A program made the translations under genes and the position numbers. The notes under the pieces are model-generated. The model did no database searches. It saw nothing but the letters and a program-made list of their open reading frames with translations, and had not been told where the DNA came from. This document shows, one piece after another, positions 5,508-5,616 of a stretch of DNA of 5,616 nt. Origin of the DNA: an uncultured bacterium (GTDB lineage: Bacteria > Cyanobacteriota > Vampirovibrionia > Gastranaerophilales > Gastranaerophilaceae); the NCBI GenBank assembly GCA_949286405.1, contig CASECH010000190.1, positions 1 through 5,616 on the forward strand. Direction: 5' to 3'. Position 1 is the first letter of the stretch; each line of letters opens with the position of its first letter.

Positions 5508-5616
5508 CATTGGTGACAGGTGCATCTCGTGGAATAGGTAGAGCTTGTGCAATAGAGCTTGCAAAAGCTGGTTATGATATTGCTGTAAACTTTGCAGGAA
5601 ACGAAGAAGCTGCAAA
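5492..5616 (+). CDS. fabG: 3-oxoacyl-ACP reductase, N-terminal part (3' end outside window)
   Basis: FabG is the NADPH-dependent reductase of 3-ketoacyl-ACP in each elongation cycle. Only the first 41 codons are visible, out of about 245 expected. They show the short-chain dehydrogenase Rossmann start with TGASRGIG (9-16; the TGxxxGxG cofactor motif) and VNFAGNEEAA (32-41), which resembles FabG proteins closely. The strong Shine-Dalgarno AAGGAG (5481-5486) stands 5 nt before the ATG and lies inside the end of fabD. Other short-chain dehydrogenases share the glycine motif, but position after fabD makes FabG the clear choice. The catalytic Ser-Tyr-Lys residues are beyond the window. Confidence 0.92.
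   Translation, partial: MSEKLALVTGASRGIGRACAIELAKAGYDIAVNFAGNEEAA

Noticed and set aside
1..5616. CRISPR array, tRNA or rRNA gene, transposase, or defence system
   Set aside because: I saw no regularly spaced repeats, tRNA-like or rRNA sequence, transposase motifs or defence-related proteins; the coding content is housekeeping.

Overview
The window is an AT-rich bacterial chromosomal stretch with standard-code genes, all confidently called genes on the + strand, mostly with recognisable Shine-Dalgarno sites. It carries a conserved housekeeping cluster linking ribosome assembly to fatty-acid and phospholipid synthesis: a YceD/DUF177 protein, rpmF (ribosomal protein bL32), plsX, fabH, fabD and the start of fabG. 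This gene order occurs in many phyla, E. coli included, so it does not fix the taxonomy. The low GC, the four-cysteine L32 and the style of the intergenic DNA would fit a host-associated low-GC lineage such as gut Vampirovibrionophyceae/Melainabacteria (Gastranaerophilales) or a clostridium-like organism. That placement is a low-confidence inference.

Layout. Positions 1-459 are the 3' part of a triosephosphate isomerase gene, closed by a strong intrinsic terminator at 485-519. A 438-bp gap follows (460-897). It holds AT-rich palindromes, then a segment at about 600-780 that looks richer in GC than its flanks and contains a perfect hairpin and an open minus-strand frame with no ribosome site, then an inverted repeat and a full-consensus sigma-70-type promoter (TTGACA, 18 bp, TATAAT). 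That promoter appears to drive an unidentified 82-aa gene, the overlapping YceD gene and rpmF. A long hairpin lies between rpmF and plsX. plsX, fabH and an unidentified 75-aa gene follow with gaps of 4 and 1 nt. An intrinsic terminator and a new promoter then separate this group from fabD and fabG, which overlap by 16 nt.

How the genes work together. FabD makes malonyl-ACP, FabH condenses it with acetyl-CoA (or another acyl-CoA) to start chain elongation, FabG reduces the 3-ketoacyl-ACP, and PlsX turns finished acyl-ACP into acyl-phosphate for glycerolipid synthesis. YceD and L32 belong to the large ribosomal subunit, so the upstream part may couple ribosome production to membrane synthesis.

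Nothing here is clearly a new system. The items most worth a second look are the intergenic element at 577-798, the repeated ATAACAT/ATGTTAT palindromes around it, the two unidentified small genes built into the operon, and the long Glu/Lys/Ala-rich tail on ribosomal protein L32.
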